From assembly GCA_937925695.1 (NCBI GenBank), contig CALAMD010000055.1:62001-126000 (forward strand): DNA of 64,000 bases. Reading direction: 5' to 3'. The notes beneath the pieces were generated by a model. The model did no database searches. It saw nothing but the letters and a program-made list of their open reading frames with translations, and was not told the DNA's origin. A program made the position numbers and the translations under genes. The stretch comes from an uncultured Bacillaceae bacterium (lineage in GTDB: Bacteria; Bacillota; Bacilli; Bacillales; Amphibacillaceae). Position 1 is the stretch's first letter, and each line of letters starts with the position of its first letter. Shown here one piece after another: positions 62,817 through 64,000 of this stretch.

Positions 62817-64000
62817 TTGGCTAAATTAACACGTAGACCGTTGCAAAGTCCAATAACCGGTGAAATTGAAGTACCAGGTGATAAATCAATTTCTCATCGC
62901 GCTATTATGCTAGGATCTTTAGCAAAGGGAACAACTGTCATTACGAACTTTTTAAATGGTGAAGATTGTCTGCGAACAGTCGAAGCTTTTCGCGCATTAG
63001 GTGTAGAGATTGAGCAGCAAGGAACAACCATCACCATTCAAAGCAACGGAATGAATGAACTAAAAGAACCAACCAGTCCATTGTACTTTGGGAATTCGGG
63101 GACAACTGCCCGGTTAATGCTTGGGATATTATCTGGTTTACCTTTTTTTACGACGATCTATGGTGATCCCTATTTAACGCAACGTCCTATGGATCGAGTA
63201 ACAAACCCATTACAGAAAATGGGTGTAACCCTCGATGGACGCAGCGAGAAAAGATTTTTACCAATCTCTATTCGTGGGGGCAATTTAACAGGTATCCATT
63301 ATGAATTACCAGTAAAAAGTGCACAAGTTAAATCAGCCATTTTACTTGCAGGTTTATTTGCCAATGGTGAAACAACCGTGGTCGAAAAAACCAAGACTAG
63401 AGACCATACAGAGAATTTATTAACAGCATTTGGTGCTGATATTAAGAGGACAAATAATGAAATCACCATAACAAATAAACAACCTCTCGTTGCTACAGAT
63501 GTATTTGTTCCAGGTGACATTTCTTCAGCAGCCTTTTTATTAGTTGCAGCTGCCATTGTTCCAAATAGTGAGTTAACGATTAAAAAGGTCGGTTTAAACG
63601 AAACACGTACTGGTATCATCGATGTCCTACAAGCGATGGGGGCATCATGTGAGATCACTAATGTGCAACGATTAAATGGGGAAGTCTACGGTGATATACA
63701 CATCCGCTATCAAGAATTAACGGGCACAACGATTGCAGGTGATATCATACCGCGACTAATTGATGAGTTGCCGATCATTGCCTTATTGGCTACCCAAGCA
63801 GAAGGGAAAACAATTATCCGTGACGCAGAAGAACTACGTGTAAAAGAAACAGATCGCATTGCTGCAGTTGTCGATGTATTATCAACCCTTGGGGCAAACA
63901 TTGAAGCAACGAAAGATGGCATGATCATTCAGGGAAAAACACCGTTAACTGGTGGCGAAATATCCGCTTATCACGATCATCGAATCGCGATGATGGGTGT
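62817..64000 (+). CDS. aroA: 3-Phosphoshikimate 1-carboxyvinyltransferase (partial, C-terminus outside window)
   Basis: EPSP synthase joins shikimate 3-phosphate and phosphoenolpyruvate (aroE in old B. subtilis naming). The frame is open from a TTG at 62817 to the window end, 394 codons. Recognisable are EVPGDKSISHRAIMLGSL near residue 19, YFGNSGTTARLMLGIL near residue 90, QRPMDRV near residue 122 and LRVKETDRIAAVV near residue 342, and the start of the late HDHRIAMMG motif at the edge. The GDKSISHRA and NSGTT spelling is of the class II (Gram-positive) type. AGGGAAG precedes the start. Confidence 0.95.
   Translation, partial: MAKLTRRPLQSPITGEIEVPGDKSISHRAIMLGSLAKGTTVITNFLNGEDCLRTVEAFRALGVEIEQQGTTITIQSNGMNELKEPTSPLYFGNSGTTARLMLGILSGLPFFTTIYGDPYLTQRPMDRVTNPLQKMGVTLDGRSEKRFLPISIRGGNLTGIHYELPVKSAQVKSAILLAGLFANGETTVVEKTKTRDHTENLLTAFGADIKRTNNEITITNKQPLVATDVFVPGDISSAAFLLVAAAIVPNSELTIKKVGLNETRTGIIDVLQAMGASCEITNVQRLNGEVYGDIHIRYQELTGTTIAGDIIPRLIDELPIIALLATQAEGKTIIRDAEELRVKETDRIAAVVDVLSTLGANIEATKDGMIIQGKTPLTGGEISAYHDHRIAMMG

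Noticed and set aside
1..64000. Mobile elements, prophage, CRISPR arrays, tRNA or rRNA genes
   Set aside because: No transposase, integrase other than XerD, direct-repeat array, or tRNA/rRNA-like segment was seen anywhere in the window.

Overview
This window is a stretch of the core chromosome of a low-GC, endospore-forming Gram-positive rod of the family Bacillaceae. The evidence is the dense set of sporulation genes (spoIIM, dacF-spoIIAA-spoIIAB-sigF, spoVAA/AB/AF, dacB-spmA-spmB, sleB-ypeB, spoVIF, spoIVA) together with a gene order that follows the Bacillus subtilis rnz/fur to aroA region almost gene for gene. The AT-rich codon use, the moderately halophile-like accessory content and the ResABCDE respiration genes would fit a marine or saline relative, but I cannot name the genus. 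No rRNA, tRNA, CRISPR array, insertion sequence or prophage was seen.

Layout. 1-2520 (minus strand): rnz (cut by the window edge), namA and a glycerophosphodiester phosphodiesterase, apparently one operon. 2749-5805: a translesion polymerase behind a LexA-type operator, nudF and an endonuclease Q homologue. 5967-11888: spoIIM, fur, yqzK, xerD and the nucleoside salvage operon deoB-punA-pdp. 12054-17524: dacF, spoIIA/sigF operon and a reduced spoVA operon. 17613-20573: lysA, ppiB, a mini M50-type protein, ribT and a hidden 29-residue YjcZ-type gene. 20706-25092: scpA-scpB, dacB-spmA-spmB, rluB. 25186-31240: resABC and resDE. 31251-32622: an adenosylcobalamin riboswitch with a terminator, followed by a transcobalamin-like (DUF4430) lipoprotein and an ECF transporter S component. 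32827-34526: sigX-rsiX. 34690-43628: ypbB-recQ, a CPBP protease, mecB, ddl, glutamate dehydrogenase, sleB-ypeB. 43719-52821: ypfA, cmk, rpsA homologue, yphA, der, gpsA, spoVIF, yphE, yphF, spoIVA. 53130-57745: hbs, mtrB, the menaquinone genes hepS-menG-hepT, ndk, cheR. 57975-64000: aroC-aroB-aroH-hisC-tyrA-aroA (the last gene runs off the window).

How the genes work together. Several blocks are coherent pathways: forespore sigma control and cortex/germination functions; respiratory cytochrome c maturation with its two-component regulator; menaquinone side-chain synthesis; the shikimate-to-prephenate branch. Promoter-like elements consistent with sigma-A, sigma-X, sigma-E, sigma-F, sigma-G and sigma-K can be read in front of the expected genes.

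Most noteworthy points: (1) the glutamate dehydrogenase at 39996-41276 has alanine where the family has its catalytic lysine; (2) the spoVA operon goes straight from AB to AF, lacking AC, AD and AE; (3) a riboswitch-controlled probable corrinoid uptake pair sits between resE and sigX; (4) the aromatic supraoperon lacks the trp genes although the trp attenuation protein TRAP is encoded nearby; (5) a minimal membrane protein with M50 zinc-protease motifs follows ppiB. None of these is a proven new system; the first, third and fifth are the best leads.
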